Assembly: GCA_964468125.1 (NCBI GenBank) | Contig: CAYXVF010000179.1 | Location: 1-7,169 of the forward strand | DNA length: 7,169 bases | DNA from: CAYXVF01 sp964468125 | GTDB taxonomy: Bacteria > Myxococcota > XYA12-FULL-58-9 > CAYXVF01 | Reading direction: 5' to 3' | The notes under the pieces: model-generated | Seen by the model: the letters and a program-made list of their open reading frames with translations, nothing else | The model's database searches: none | Told to the model about the DNA's origin: nothing | Position numbers and translations under genes: made by a program | Part shown: positions 6,952-7,169 of the stretch, piece by piece | Numbering within the stretch: the stretch's first letter is position 1 | How the letters are laid out: the number at the start of each line of letters is the position of its first letter

Positions 6952-7169
6952 TTATCGGCGACCCGAGTCCCGGGTTGCGTCGTCCCCGCCCATTCCCGAT
7001 CGGAATCGGCTGTCAGACGGTCGTTCCGCCCGTCTGACAGCGGGAATTGTCGGTTTGTAAGCCGCGGAGGGTGCATAGGGAGTCCAAGGCTTGTCGTCTT
7101 CGAACGCGCGGCGAAAGAAGCCCATCTCGTTCGTCGCGGCGGGAATGGGCACCACGTCGAGACTGATTG
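6952..7169 (-). CDS. C-terminal end of an unrecognised protein, cut by right window edge
   Basis: A minus-strand frame is open from the right edge to TAA at 6952-6954, giving the last 71 residues of a protein whose start lies outside. It reads SLDVVPIPAATNEMGFFRR followed by PWTPYAPSAAYKP and a basic, Arg-rich tail. I do not recognise the family. The first 40 or so codons favour G or C in the third position like the neighbouring genes, which supports coding. The last 30 do so less clearly and include a perfect inverted repeat, so the natural end may have been altered by an insertion or frame change. It lies 45 nt before the IPT/TIG lipoprotein on the same strand and may be in the same operon. 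With so little sequence, a non-coding upstream region remains possible. Confidence 0.5.
   Translation of the reverse strand, partial: ISLDVVPIPAATNEMGFFRRAFEDDKPWTPYAPSAAYKPTIPAVRRAERPSDSRFRSGMGGDDATRDSGRR
7009..7041. repeat. Perfect 12-bp inverted repeat with 9-nt loop
   Basis: GCTGTCAGACGG (7009-7020) is exactly complementary to CCGTCTGACAGC (7030-7041) around the loop TCGTTCCGC. A weaker outer pairing joins ATTCCC (6992-6997) with GGGAAT (7042-7047). It could form a strong hairpin in DNA or RNA. There is no U-tract next to it on either strand, so it does not look like an ordinary intrinsic terminator. It falls inside the tail of the right-edge reading frame, about 100 bp upstream of the 459-aa lipoprotein start. 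Confidence 0.8.

Noticed and set aside
6810..7076. Minus-strand 88-codon frame overlapping the start of the 459-aa lipoprotein
   Set aside because: It overlaps the lipoprotein's signal peptide in another frame and shows no recognisable feature. The frame ending at 6952 has better coding bias at its right end.

Overview
The window is GC-rich bacterial chromosome with every supportable gene on the minus strand, so the genes run from right to left. Two tandem lipoproteins with Ig-like (IPT/TIG) and discoidin-like folds, a TolC-related exported protein, and strongly G/C-biased third codon positions suggest a Gram-negative bacterium. Myxococcota or another deltaproteobacterial-type lineage is my best guess, by inference only, because no rRNA or other phylogenetic marker is present.

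Right part (about 3892-7169): a minus-strand envelope gene cluster. It starts with the C-terminal end of an unrecognised protein cut by the right window edge (stop at 6952). This is followed by a 459-aa lipoprotein (IPT/TIG domain plus a Ser-rich beta-type C-terminal region), a 320-aa lipoprotein (Ig-like plus discoidin/F5-8C-like domain, ATGA overlap with the previous gene), and a 206-aa exported protein resembling half of a TolC-family outer-membrane factor (12-nt gap). A clear hairpin terminator lies 10 bp after the last stop. The tight spacing implies one transcript and a shared role at the outer membrane. The role itself cannot be read from the sequence.

Middle (about 2524-3891): a 281-bp non-coding stretch with a plausible sigma70-type promoter, then a stand-alone 306-aa PD-(D/E)XK (RecB/Cas4/AddB-like) nuclease. 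It has all active-site motifs and a four-cysteine set typical of an Fe-S cluster. No cas genes, CRISPR array or helicase are in view.

Left part (1-2523): pyruvate, phosphate dikinase, intact from its ATG to residue 841 and cut by the left edge only about three residues before the expected catalytic cysteine. It interconverts pyruvate and PEP in central carbon metabolism. Its position after the nuclease looks like chance neighbourhood or loose co-transcription (166-bp gap), not a pathway link.

No tRNA, rRNA, CRISPR array, insertion sequence or phage gene was found. The most unusual parts are the lipoprotein/TolC-like cassette and a perfect 12-bp inverted repeat near the end of the right-edge gene.
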